64,000 nucleotides of DNA, taken from the NCBI GenBank assembly GCA_023935145.1, contig CM043700.1, forward strand, positions 1,124,001 through 1,188,000, read 5' to 3'. Source of the DNA: Bretschneidera sinensis. Lineage: Eukaryota; Streptophyta; Magnoliopsida; Brassicales; Akaniaceae. This document shows positions 13,971 through 27,000 of this stretch, piece by piece. Each line of letters starts with the position of its first letter. The stretch's first letter is position 1. A program made the position numbers and the translations under genes. The notes under the pieces are model-generated. The model saw nothing but the letters and a program-made list of their open reading frames with translations, was not told the DNA's origin and did no database searches.

Positions 13971-16900
13971 GGGGGATCGAGAAAAGGGAAAAAAATATGG
14001 AGCCAGTGAATGGCAAGCTTCGGTGCTATCAAAAACAGCCTTCTAAGCGCTATCAGAGCCACTCGTCCCTTCTCCGTCTAACCTCGCGTAGTTAATGAAA
14101 GGGAATACCTTAGAACACAACCGACTATAAGCCGTGAGAGCCAGCAAGCAAACCTCCCTTACCAACCTCTTGATCTATAAAAAAAAGCCCTTTCTTTCTC
14201 CTTTTCATAATAATAAGATAAGCATCAAAGCCCAGCAACTTGTTGGGAGTAAGGGCTGAAAAGAGCTCCACTAACAAAAGATTCTTGGATTTCGTCCTTC
14301 CCACGCCTCAAACTCCGATGATGCATGCCACTACCTCCATTATCCAACCCGTTCCGCCATTCCTGACTTTAGGAGGGAATGGAGTAAGGGACGACATATC
14401 TTAAATGAAACAATCTTAATTGAGACAATCGGCTTTACTGATCACTATTTCCGATGTTAGCAATTAAGTCCCCCTGAAAGGGGATTAAAGGGGGGTAACG
14501 ATCCTTGATACAGCCCCCCTTACTCCATAGGGCAGTGAGGAGCATGCTAAGGAACCCGTCAACTCTGTTGGTTCCCCCTATCTGCAGAGTGATGACATTA
14601 GTAGCTCTGAAGCACATATGACCATGAGCAGGGATATGGGATTGGGCCCCTAGATCCAAGTCTAAAACAAGAAAAATAGCAGGTTGAGGGGAGGCAAGGC
14701 TGGATCTCATGAGTCAGTGACTCGCCGAGTTACCACGGAACACCCGGGTCCCAATTCCGGACACTGAGCGAGCTTTAATTGAAGTAGGAGCTGACGTCAG
14801 TGACACGGGGGAAAGCTAATGCGATTTTGATAATCATGATTCAAGGAATGGAATGTGACTATCAGTTTCCTTTTCCCAACATCCCTCTGACTGTCACGTG
14901 AGAAGATCTGCAAGGTCCAAGGATACATCAGGACAAAGTAACGGTAGGGATAAAGATTTAAAAACGGATTCTATTGATAGAAGATATAGGAAAAAGCGGA
15001 TGAGATGGGACAAAATGCCAGAGTGGCAAAGGACGACGAGCTCCTTCTTTAGAAGGAAACTAGCCCAAGGTTAAAAGTGACAGAAGCTAGGGAAGAGGAG
15101 CTCAAACACTTACTAACTCCTAGCCCAGCTACAATTGCACAATTTATACAGAATGCTCTCACTACATTCAAAGCCATGAAGAAGATCTCCTGGACCTTCA
15201 CTCTGCACCATTGGATGCCGGAGTAGAGGTTCAGATTGTGGATGGTGGTCAAGTAAAGCTGAAGATCAAGGTCTTTGTGGTAACCTGAACCAAGCTTCCA
15301 AACGGTACAAAACAAGTTTCCTTATCTTTCCCACCCTCTAAACCTCCTTATCAGGCTAACCAAGTCCAGTCAGAGGTACTAGATAACCAGTTAGTTGGGA
15401 TTCGTCGACGTTCTCATCAGGAGAATGATAGTCAGAAGTCTAAAGACCCAGTTAAAGTGCTAGGAAAGGCTCAGTGTTGAAAACCTCGAAGGTCTTAGGA
15501 GTCAGGCAACATAAAGATGCTAAACTATCACCTCTCTATGAAGAAAGTTGACGCCCAGGTGACGTGGCTGTTGAAGAAAACTATAATTTCAGATACTGCC
15601 ATGCAGGTAGACGAAGCCCCGAGCTAGGGTGGAGTCTATGTGATGGAGATGTTTTTGTTATCTTCCTTCTTTTTGGGCGTGGAATGGAATTTTCGTGTTG
15701 GAACTATAAAGATGCAAATAGACCTACATTCCTGTTGGCTTGTCAAAACTTGAAAAGTCAAGTGGAATCCCTCCTTTATGGCCCTTTTGGAGATGAGGAT
15801 GGATGTAGATAGAAGTCGTCTCTTGGCCGGCTTGGCCTTGGGTCCTAGTACTGTAACCCAACCTGTGGGAGATCCAAGGAAATTTTGGTGTTTTGAAAAT
15901 GATATATTAAATTAGTTATTCTCCTTCATCTCTCACATCAAGCTATCCATTGTGTTGTTCAAATGGAGGTGGGTTTTCCTTTTTTCACTTTTGTTTATGC
16001 CAGTACTCAATAAGAAGAGAATTATAGACTGAGATAGAGGTTATTGCGGATCTAGGCCTACCCACTGTAACCATTTATGACCGAAATTCGATCCTCCATG
16101 CTAAGGAAAAGAAAGGGGGTTCCATGTCTACAACTTGGAGAGCAACAATTGAATTCGACTCTGTATTTACCAGCAATGGAATGGGACAGTCATCCGAAAA
16201 CGAGCAAATAGAGGCGTCAAGACATCAATATGACCAACAAGGCCATCTCACGAATTGGATTCGAACCAATCAAGCTACTTGCCCTTTAGTAGATCGTGAG
16301 TGGGTTTGTCGTCCTCCTCATTATAGTCCTTCTGAAATCAATATAGCATTTCGTCGAAATACATCCTGTCTTTTTTCCTTTTTTCCTCATTAGAAAAATA
16401 TGCATATAGTCGGTACTATAGCCCCAATCAGGGCTTCTCGTTCTTTAACTTTCAAAATTTTTTAAAACAAAATAAAAGAAATAATCATAAATCTATGAAG
16501 CGGAAAAGAAAATATCTTTTTATCAAGGGTGAGGTTTGGAACCCAGTCACTTTACACCTAGTGGGAGTCATGGAATAGCACAGCTCTGATCAATTAAAGA
16601 AGAAAAGAAATGGATCGAATAGGAACTCCCATTGACCTACTTAACTCAGTGGTTAGAGTCTTCCATACGACATCGGTTTGAGATCCGTCCGAATAGAGTT
16701 AGCCGAGACATGATGTACTTGAGCCTTGGAGATCCACTTTTTTGTGTGCTTTAACATATAATGTCTAACTTTTTGTAAGGCGAATCAGTCTATTTCATAG
16801 GTAAGGCAAAGCGCTTTCTTTTAAGAACGCATCTGTTTCCATTAGTTAACCCACCTTTTTATAAAAGGGATTATAGTAATTCCGATTTGATACTACTTGG

Positions 16901-19900
16901 AATGGCTCTCTCAAATTGAGAAATTCTATCTAGTGGCATTCAATCACAGAATCCATTGACAACGGCATAAATGACTAGAATTTGTTTTTCAATTGGAAGT
17001 GGTGCATATTATGGTTGTTTCGATACTTTTGTAAGCCTTGCACCTTTATTGAGTAATGCCTGAGTCACATCATCAAGGTCTTACCAAAATTGAGCAAGGG
17101 CGGCCACTTCGTGATATTGTGCCAATTCCAGTTTTGAACTACCGTAGACTTGTTTCATATCTTTCAATTGAGCAGCAGACCCGACGCGATTGACAGATAA
17201 TCCGATGTTAATAGCAGGTCTAATTCCGCGATAAAAGGGCTCTGTTTCTGAACAGATTTGTCCATCAGTAATGGGGATCACATTGGTGGGAATATAGGCC
17301 GATACGTCTAGCTTGTGTTTCAATGACAAGTAAGGCGGTCAAGCTACCTGCACCTGTCTAGTCCGATCATTTAGCGGCTCTTTCTAAGAGACGGGAATGT
17401 AAATAGAAAACATCACCTGGGAAAGCCTCACGGCCTAGTGGTCGACGTAACAAAAATGACATTTGTTGATATGCCACCGCCTGTTAACTAAGATCATCAT
17501 AAATTATTCATGTGTGCATTCCATTATCGCGGAAATATTCCCCCATGGCACACCCAGAATATGGGGCCATAAATTGCAGAGGAGCAGGATTCGAAGCGGT
17601 GGGTACTACAAGAATGGAATATTCCAAAGTATTTGCTTCTGAAATAATTTGAACTAATTGTGCCACAGTTAAGCGTTTCTGTCCAATCGCTACATAGACA
17701 CAATACAATGTCTCTCTCAGAGGTGGCCCTTGAGTCCATTTGCTTTTGGTTTAATATGGTATCGATAGCAATAGCTGTTTTTCCAGTTTGTCGATCCCCG
17801 ATTATAAGTTCTCGTTGACCACAACCTATAGGAACTAGGTACCGAAAAATCCTTCAGTACTTCACTTTATCGATCGGTTTGAGAACGTGTGGAGGTAAGA
17901 ACCAACACGTCTGGGATTTGCTACATCCCACCACAACTTCGATAATGAATTAATTTGATTTTCGAAAGCTGCGCCCGCACACTCGATGCTTTTCTCCTGG
18001 AGATGAAGGCTCGTACTCCCTGTGTCGAGGACTCCCAAGAGCGTAACGTAAGGATCTAATTGATTACTCTTTCTTTTGATGGAGCTTTTATACATTTTTT
18101 ATATCTCTCGGTGCGCTGCAACTCATAACTGCTCTTAAGGGCGCTTTGGTGGAAAGTGTCTAAACTCGGAAGACAACAATGGGAAAAAGACTAAGTCTCC
18201 CCCTTATTCTAGCCTTCCTTTTCGAAGATTAGAGCAGAAAAACTTCGTCACGGCGGAGAAGGCCAAAGCCTTGAATCCAAACGATTTCTCGTTTTTTATT
18301 CTGTTATAAGATATTTCTAGTTAAGACTTGATCAAGCGAGAAATTGACTCTGAAACATAAAGTAACAAGACCAGAACCCCATGTGGACTACGAACCAACA
18401 AAAAGAAGAATGCCTTTGAGCTCTTTTTTCTTCCTTGATGACCGGAAGAGGAGACAGAAGTCTCAAATGCCTCTTGTCCCCAGGGCTTTCTGGCATTTCA
18501 TCTTCCTTGATTTCAGGAATGAGTTAGCCTGTAGTATAAAACTTTTTTAGAATCTCCTCCCTTCCTCTAGTTAAAGATTGAAGTATGGATACTAGCTCTG
18601 CTCTATGCTAGCTGGTAGCTCTCCTGATAGTCGCTCTTCTCTTAGCTTCTCTATAGCCTTCTCTCCATGCCCCCCTTTCTTTAAGTTAAGCAAAAATCCT
18701 CTGAAGGAGATCCGATAAGAACTAATTCAGCTCTAACAACAATCGAAAAATGGCCTATTTTCATATGTGTATAAGTATGCAAGACCGCTTTTGTAGTTTA
18801 AGGCAGGTAAAGGTGGCGCATAGGGGCAAGCTGGCTGTTTATGAGGGGGAGGCACCATCACTCTGTCTCGAAGGCAGGTTAAGTCAAGTGTTAAGTCAGG
18901 GTTAGTGCATTAAGGAGATGCAACTATCGAATCAGCTAAAGCAGCATTAGGCATTGGAAAGGTGCTTAATTTCGAGAGTAATTTTAGGCTTTCAGAGTGG
19001 GAGAGAGAAAGCAAGATAATCGACCAGCTACAGGAGTTGCAGAGGCTCTCGAACTTTCTGTGATCACTATACATTGATTGTGAAATTGGGATCTTGAGGG
19101 TTTACAACTCCTTAGAATTCTCTTCAAGTGGAAGGCATGGGGGACCTATTGTTAAGAATAATGAATTACTATTCTCACTAATAGCACTTAACCAACCAGG
19201 CAACCATATGCTTCGACCCGTATTGAATGTTGGGCCATTCATTGAAGATAAAAGTACATCAAATCCATATGAAGTTTTACCATGACCAGATTGTATCCAT
19301 TGGGCAAATATAGGTTCGATCAAGATTTGTTTCTTCGAAGTACCAAAAGCAAGCGTGACAGCATTATGGACATAAAGTCCCAAAGTTGGAACCCCAGAAA
19401 GAGGCTAGCCCAACATAAATGGGATATGATAGCTTCCTTATTGTCTAACATTCTTGCCAATACATTATCTTCATTCTGTTCCAGGTTGTAATCTCTAATA
19501 AAAAAATATAGCTCCATGAGTAAAAGCTCCTGTCATGATGAATCCTGCGATGTATTGGTGATGGGTATATAACGCGACTTGAGTAGTAAAGTCTTGTGCT
19601 ATGAACGCATAAGCAGGTAGAGAGTACATGTTGAGTTACCAAGGAAGTAATAACCCCTAAGGAGGCTAGAGCAAGGCCTAATTAAAAATGAATCGAATGA
19701 TTGATTCTGTCATAAAGACCTTTATGCCCACGCCCCAATCGTCCTCCCGAAAGAATATGTGCTTCTAAAAGATCTTTTATACTGTGCCCAATTCCAAAGT
19801 GAGTTCTATATATATAACCCGCAACAAGTCCGTGATTCTAGTCTTAAAGGTCCATTGTGGGCTGAGATTTCCAGGTGAGAAAAATAGTATTATTAATTCT

Positions 19901-22726
19901 TTCTTTTTTATTTTTCTGTTTTGGTTTTTGGTGAAAATGGAAAATTCAGCTGTTTAAGCTCAATCATGCAGATCTGTGGATTGGTTTTCCTTTTTTGGGT
20001 ACTGATTTTGTGAGTTTGAACTCATAACCATAGGATCAAGAAAATAACGTGTATGAGCTCGGCTTCAAGAAAGCCAAGGGCCAACATATTGTGTTTTATC
20101 CATGTGACCTTAATTGGTTGCTTCATTAGGTTTTCTATGCTCATTATAATTCCTGTTGGGTTGTTTCCTTTTTAGCTTAATCTTACAGTAATTTCTTTCC
20201 TTTTAGTTTTCTTACTTTTCATGTTTAATTTCTTAAATTGCAAAATTTAATATTTGGAATTGTTTAATTTTGGTATTGTTGTTATTGACAGGAAACTAGC
20301 GGAACTTGGTTATAATCGAAGCGGCAAGAAATGCAAGGAGAAATTCGAGAATGTGTACAAATACCACAAGAGAACCAGAGAAGGCCGAACCGGAAAATCA
20401 GATGGGAAAAGTTATCGATTTTTCGATCAATTAGAGGCTCTTAAGAATCTCCATTCCCTTCCATCACCACCGTCAAAATCTCATCATCAAACCACAATGC
20501 CGACAACAACAACTGCCTCATCAGTGCCGTGGAATAACACAAGCCCAATATCTACAAACAATATTATTCCTCAAACCAATAATATTGTGATCACACCAAT
20601 AACAAACCCTACCATTACCATCTCTACACCTCCACCACCACCACCAACGACAACACATATTGTGTATCCTTACCCATCTTCTAATTTCCAAAATATTAAT
20701 TCATCGAATAATCTTTTCTCGAGTTCCACTTCTTCCTCCACCGCATCGGATGAAGAATATTCAGCTGAAGGACGTCATCGAGGTAATAGAAGGAATAAGA
20801 GAAAGTGGAAGGATTTCTTCAAGAGACTGACTAAGGATGTGATCGAGAAGCAAGAGGAGTTGCAGAAGAAGTTCTTGGACACAATAGATAAACGCGAGCA
20901 TGAAAAAATCGCACGCGAAGAAGCTTGGAGGATCCAAGAAATGGCAAGAATCAACAGAGAACACTTCCTAACCTTCCAATTTTTTTTCATTGTTTCCCAT
21001 TCCATGGTTTCTTTATTTTATATAAGTAAATTGTATTAAATAAAAAGCGCACCAAGGGGGTACATCATTTCGTTTAAAGGACATTCAAAACAGGTTCCTT
21101 TGGCGAGATTCAAGGGATGATCATTAGTTTCACTTGGTGAATTTATAGATTGTGAAGCAAACTATTGAGTACGGCGGATTCAGTATTAAATCCTTACTTC
21201 TCTTTAACAAAATGCTTCTTGGAAAGTGGCTTTGGAGGTTCTTGGTGGAGAAGGAACATTTATGGAGGATGGTGGTGGTGGTGGCTAAATACAATAACAC
21301 TCATAATGGGTGGGTGTCTAAGGAGAATAGGGATTCTTATAGCATGGAGTGTACAAATAGATTAGGAGAGGGTGCGATGTGTTTTAGCCTTTGATCTGTT
21401 TTGAGATGAGAAGCAACTCTATTAGTGTTTGGAATAATTATTGGTGTGGCGATAATCATCTCAAGGAGCAATTTCCCTCCCTTTTCTCTTTAACAAGGAG
21501 TAGGGAGGCATTAATTAGCTCTTGTTTGGCCGAGAATGATGGGCTGCAGGCTTGGAGAGTGTTTTCTACCTGTAATGCTCAAGATTGGGAGTTGGAGGAG
21601 TTACTTGCTTCTTTGAGCTTTTGTACATCATTTCGTTTGATGTGAATATAGAGGATAGTGTGAAATAAAAGTTGGAGAAAGATTGAATATTCAAAGTAAA
21701 ATCGTTCTACAATTTTCTTCTTCCTAATTTTCAAGGGGCAAAGAAATCTAGTTACCTTGGAGGGGCATTTGGAGGACTGTCGATTCTACAAAGGTGGCTT
21801 TTTTTGCTTGGGAAGCTTCTTGGGGTCTTCCTAATTTTCAAGGGGCAAGGAAATCTAGTTACCTTGGAGGGGCATTTGGAGGACTTTCGATTCTACAAAG
21901 GTGGCTTTTTTTGCTTGGGAAGCTTCTTGGGGTCGAATTTTGACTATTCAGAATCTCAAACAAAGGGGTATTATTCTTGTCAAAAGATGCTACTTACGTA
22001 AAAATGATGCTGAAACAGTCTATCACCCTTTGCTTCTGTTGCCTTGGGTGAGGCAGCTGTGGGAATTGGCCCTTTAGCTGGTGGGTATCTCATGGACAGT
22101 TAAGGGGTCCATTGAGGAGGTTTGGGCTTGAGGGGTATATATACTGCAAAAGAGAAGAAGAACATTTTGGCTCTAATTCCACTTGCTACTTTATGGTTGG
22201 TATGGTGGCAAAGGAATAGAACTTTCGAACACCTCAAGTCATACTATTAAGGATTGATGATTAAGTACTTTAACTTTTTGGTTTATGGAGAAAGATTGAT
22301 GTAAATGAACATGATGTTCTTGATTGTTTTAAGATTTTGAGCTGTAAGGATTTTGTACTTGGGTTGACATTCCCTTGATTCCCTATTTAATGCATACTTA
22401 TATTCTTATAAGAAAAAAAATGCATATTTATTGTGATAAAAAAAATTGAAAATGAATATGTAGTATCAAGACAGACAAAACCTAACAAAGTCCTATATCA
22501 CAATAGGATCCCTCAGTAAGCACAAACCATTCAGATAAGAATGCACAATGAATACCTGTCCTGCATTGCGAGAATCGGGATCTATCTTAAGGCATTTCTC
22601 ATAAGCGTCAATAGCCATAGATAGGTTGCCAGCATCTCGGTAAAGAACCCCTATACATGAAGAACATCAAAAAGTAAAATTATGACAGAAGCTCCAACAG
22701 AAAATAAATTTATTTCCTCATGGAGT

Positions 22727-22757
<31 letters not shown>

Positions 22758-24040
22758 CCATTGTAAACTGAAAAATATTTTTAACCAAAACAAAATATAA
22801 CTTTAGAACTTCAAGGTCTTTAAAGCAACATGAAAACATTGGAAAACCACTCTGTCCAAACATCTTATAAACAAAGTTCCAAATAAATAATGTGAAATGG
22901 AGACATAACATAACTCAGTGCAGTCCAAAGTCTTTTATATAACTCGGTGTTAAGTTGCCATTAGTTAACTTTTTTTATCGGTAACTTGGCATCAATTAAC
23001 TTAAATATTTATCTTTGCATAAATTAATCAAAGACACTATCATTCCTTTCAAAATAAAGTCAGCACTTGTCCCAGAAGAAACTGTCCACTTGGCAATAAA
23101 ACTACCACACTAGAGAAATTAACCAAAATGTGCTGATGAGTAGAATAGCCATCCTGAAACGTAAGGATACAACCTAAGGCAACAAATAATCTCCAACTAA
23201 AGCAATTTCTTTTATCAAATAATATAAGTAAGAATGCCTGCTGGGAACACTTTCGACATCAGCAACCATATTGCAGGTCATTGACAGAGCCCAAGTTGTC
23301 AGAATTGAATGATTGTGATTCAAATCATACAATTTTATTCAATTCAAGCCCTGAATGATTCAAATTAGTATGTAGAATCTAAGTTATCTTGAATCTGTGT
23401 TGAATGGTATGAGGCGAATCAAATCAAACGTTTCGCCCGATTCAATAAAGCCTAAATTTTCTTCATTTTTTAAATGTTTTATAGAAAATGAGTTTAAGAC
23501 TCAGATGTTTAGGGTTAAAGTAAACATAATTATTAGTTTCCCTCTTTTATTTAAGTTCTAGAAATTTAGGTGTTCTATGACATTTTGTAAAGATCTATCA
23601 TATAGAGGGCCTTTCCAATTAGGCCACATGAACATTCATAAATTAGTTTATAACACATCATATTTCATTTTTCATACTATTTTTTTTTTATTTGTTTTGC
23701 ATGTATTAAGTGTCATTTGCAATTGATTTTAAGAATTTTTACCAAATCTTGCTATTCTCGATTCAGAAATTAAGATTTAGATTCACGATTGAAATCTCAA
23801 TTTGACAACTATGACAGAGCCATTGTTATAAAGCTTGACATTCACATGCCATATGTTTTATCATCAAGCCTAAAAGTCTAACAGAGGAAAGAATCACAAG
23901 AAATTGAAATGCAGTAGGAATGCCAAAAAATAGCAGCAGCATCATTCATCAGTGCACAACCATGACTGGCTTCATAAAAAAACATATGCATTGAAAGAAG
24001 TCAATTATGATCAGTACTCCCTAAAAGAGTGTGTGCTGTG

Positions 24041-24077
<37 letters not shown>

Positions 24078-27000
24078 TAAGTTATTATATGCTTCTGCAT
24101 ATGTGGGATTTGCAATGATGGCTTTTTCAATCATGCTAGCTGCAGCATCCATTTTACCCTGTAAATTGTAAGGATGTAGTCAGTAACTGTTTCAGAAAAA
24201 CAGGTAACTTTCAGAAAATTCATCAGGGGTCACTCCTTGTCAAACCTGTACGGTGTAGACAACACCAAGGTTATTCAATGACTGTGAAAAGTTTGGTTTA
24301 ATCGACAAAGCCATCTGCATAAGATGATAATTATAAATAAAAATATTACTGACAGCACACTCAAAAAATGAGAAAGAAATCTTGCACAAGCATAAAAAAA
24401 TTGCCTGATAACACTCTACAGCTTTATCAAGGTTGTCTCGGTCTTTGTATATCACTCCTAAATTGTTGCATGCCTCTGCACAATGGGGGTTGAAGTGGAA
24501 AGCGAGTTCATAGAACACAATTGCCTGCACACGTAAAAATCAATCACTGAATTCCTAAATAATGCAATCAACATTTAAAAACAACACATCAATGTTATAC
24601 AGATATCTATGCAGTGAGATAGAGAGGCAGACAAACAGAATATGTGCGCACAGATACAATTATCACAAATCATGTACCATGTCAAGCTTCAGCATTTCAC
24701 CATAAGCAACCCCAAGGTTATACATAGCATCAGCATAGTGCCAATTATAATACAAAGCCTTCTTGTAATAAGCCACTCCTTGATTGATGTCCCCCTCCAA
24801 TTTAACCTGAAAAGATATATCACTAAAACCATAGGCATTGGAAAACTGAACAGCTGCTCAATATAAAAGAAAGCTAAATTACTAAGCAAGGTGTTTCCTA
24901 TGGACAGGTTGAACAGTTGTTTATGATAAAAGAAACCAAGAGAGCAGCTCTAGCACTATTGCCTGTAAGGCACTAGAGCATCTCATGGAACTGTCAAGGA
25001 TTGTGAAACAAGATTAGTTCCTGCATTTTCTAGAGGATTTGCAAGCATAAAAGCACTAAGAAGTTGAAGCAATCGTTCAGATTTTCAATCTCATCTCCAA
25101 TGTTCACCACTCGCTTATTTCTTTTTATCTGTGTAATTACGCTTTAGAAAATTACAACGTCATGTAAAATTATGGAATTATGTTATAATACTGTGTCCCT
25201 GACATATAAACAGCATTAGAATTTCTCAGCGAATGTAACTTTCAACAAAACCGCAGTCTTCTAAAGATATGAAAAACTTCAGTATGTTATGCAATTTAAA
25301 ATATGGTTCAAGAGGAGAAGTAACGAACAGATGGGATAACCACCTTTGTTCCCAAGTCTGTCAAGGCTATGGCCATATTATTCTTCGCAATCTCAAAGTT
25401 AGGGGACACAGCTAGACACCTGACAGAGCATAGCAAACAAGAGGGCATCAGAGGAGAAAAGCCACCATCAGAAACACCAGTTACAAGCAAGACCCAGCAA
25501 GTAGCATGTTAAGACAACTGACGGACTACCTCTCATAACAAGCAATTGCTGACTCCAAGTCACCACGGTTTTTATAGATGACACCCATGTTGCAGTATGC
25601 TTCAGCATACATGGGCCTCTCTAGTGCAGCCTTCTCGTAGCAACTAAGGGCCGTGTCATATTGCATCATTTCAGAGTATACAACACCAAGATTATAATAC
25701 GCAGGCTGCATGACATTTAGAAAATTAATCTATATGATGAACAAAAGATATAGTAAGAGGCACAAAAGTGAGAAAGTGAAAATGAGAAGGAGCACAAAAG
25801 TGAGAAAGTGAAAATGAGGAGCACAAAATTACAGCATAGTGTGGGTCTATTTTAAGAGCTTCATAATACTTCTGAATTCCCTCCTGAGTATTGCCAGCAA
25901 GCTTTAAGCTAGTTCCAAGATCTGTCAAAACAATTGCTAGGCAGTCTGCAGCTGGTTTGTATGAAGGATCTGCCCTCAAAGCCTTCTGATATGACTGTGC
26001 CAAGTAAAACCAATAAGAATTAGAAATTAATTTCCGATATAATTTTTTTTGAATTCTGATAAACTAACCAATGAATTACGAAAAAATGAAGTAAATGTGT
26101 GTACATGTACATATGAATGTATAAGCATATACTTGAAAAAATAGCAATTCCTAATACCAAGAAAGAATTTCACACTAATTAAAGCAAGATATAGTACTCC
26201 CTCATCCCACAAATTGTCCACCATCCCATTTGAAAAATTTTACAAAATATTTTAGCTTCCAAAGACATGCTTTGAAACCTGTTGGAACCTTGTGGATATT
26301 TAAGACAAACAAGTTAAGGGCATTTTTAGAAAATGAATACAAATCATACTCCACTTTTGGAAAGTGGAGAAATATTTTGGGACATCCATTTTTCGAAAGA
26401 TTTAACAAAATTTGTGGGAAGGAGAGAGCCATTGAATCACTGGACTGAGAATGGCATATGCTCAACTTAGGATTTTGAAACTCAAAACATAAAGTCAGTC
26501 CTAGCCCTAACAATTCAGAACAACTTTTAGCCCCCCATACGTAGCAGCTCTCAGGACAGACTGGAGTCAAATAGCTAATTAAAGTTTTTATCCTTATAGC
26601 CAAGTACAGACACTAAGAAAGCGAACTAACATCGAAGGTAAGGAAATTGAAAAACTGAGTAATTTTCATTATCTGTTTCCAACATACTCTAAATTGAATA
26701 GATATAAGGATATACTTTTTTTGTAAAGATTATGATTTCATAGATTTTGTGGATTTACAATCCTGTAGACAGTTTTTGTACATGGGTTGCACCCCCTTGG
26801 TGCTGATGATCAACGTTAATTACTCCCAAGTTCCAATATAGTCTAAACTGGGTTAATGGGAAAAAAAATTCTAAATGAATTCGAGCTCATAGACTTTTTC
26901 TCTTGTACCTAAAAGTTGTAAATGGGCTGGCACCCCCTTGATGCCCTTCGACGTACATTTTTACTTATCAAAAATAAAAAATAAATTGTTTTAGGACTTG

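Larger units (their letters stand above)
9790..19830. other. Organelle-derived DNA insert (NUMT with plastid segments)
   Basis: Five organelle landmarks occur in this block: nad4 exon 1 (10017-10477), a trnD-GUC-like sequence (13598-13671), a trnM-CAU-like start (16635), atp1 (16795-17838) and plastid psaB (19141-19829). Base composition changes visibly from the AT-rich intron to a more balanced mix. Plant mitochondrial genomes often carry plastid pieces such as trnD, trnM and psaB, so one mitochondrial donor could explain all of it; several separate insertions are also possible. The left edge is between about 9780 and 9800. The right edge is at the join to the GT-2 fragment near 19830. Confidence 0.88.
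9420..22555 (-). other. SPY intron 10 (13.1 kb), organelle DNA and gene fragments inside
   Basis: The donor is GTATTC after the exon ending NAGQ at 22556; the acceptor is TTTGCAG before the exon starting [10 protein letters not shown] at 9419. Both flanks are ordinary AT-rich intron (9420-about 9790 and about 22430-22555). In between lie, left to right, mitochondrial nad4, other organelle-like DNA, atp1, plastid psaB, a GT-2 trihelix fragment and a LINE remnant. Confidence 0.9.

Noticed and set aside
16124..16393. 89-codon frame in the organelle insert
   Set aside because: No recognisable organelle gene in either strand; part of it could be a tRNA-like arm (GGATTCGAACCAATC), but no full cloverleaf is seen.
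20761..21005. Minus-strand frames opposite the GT-2 fragment
   Set aside because: Shadows of the GT-2 exon, which has clear family similarity on the plus strand.
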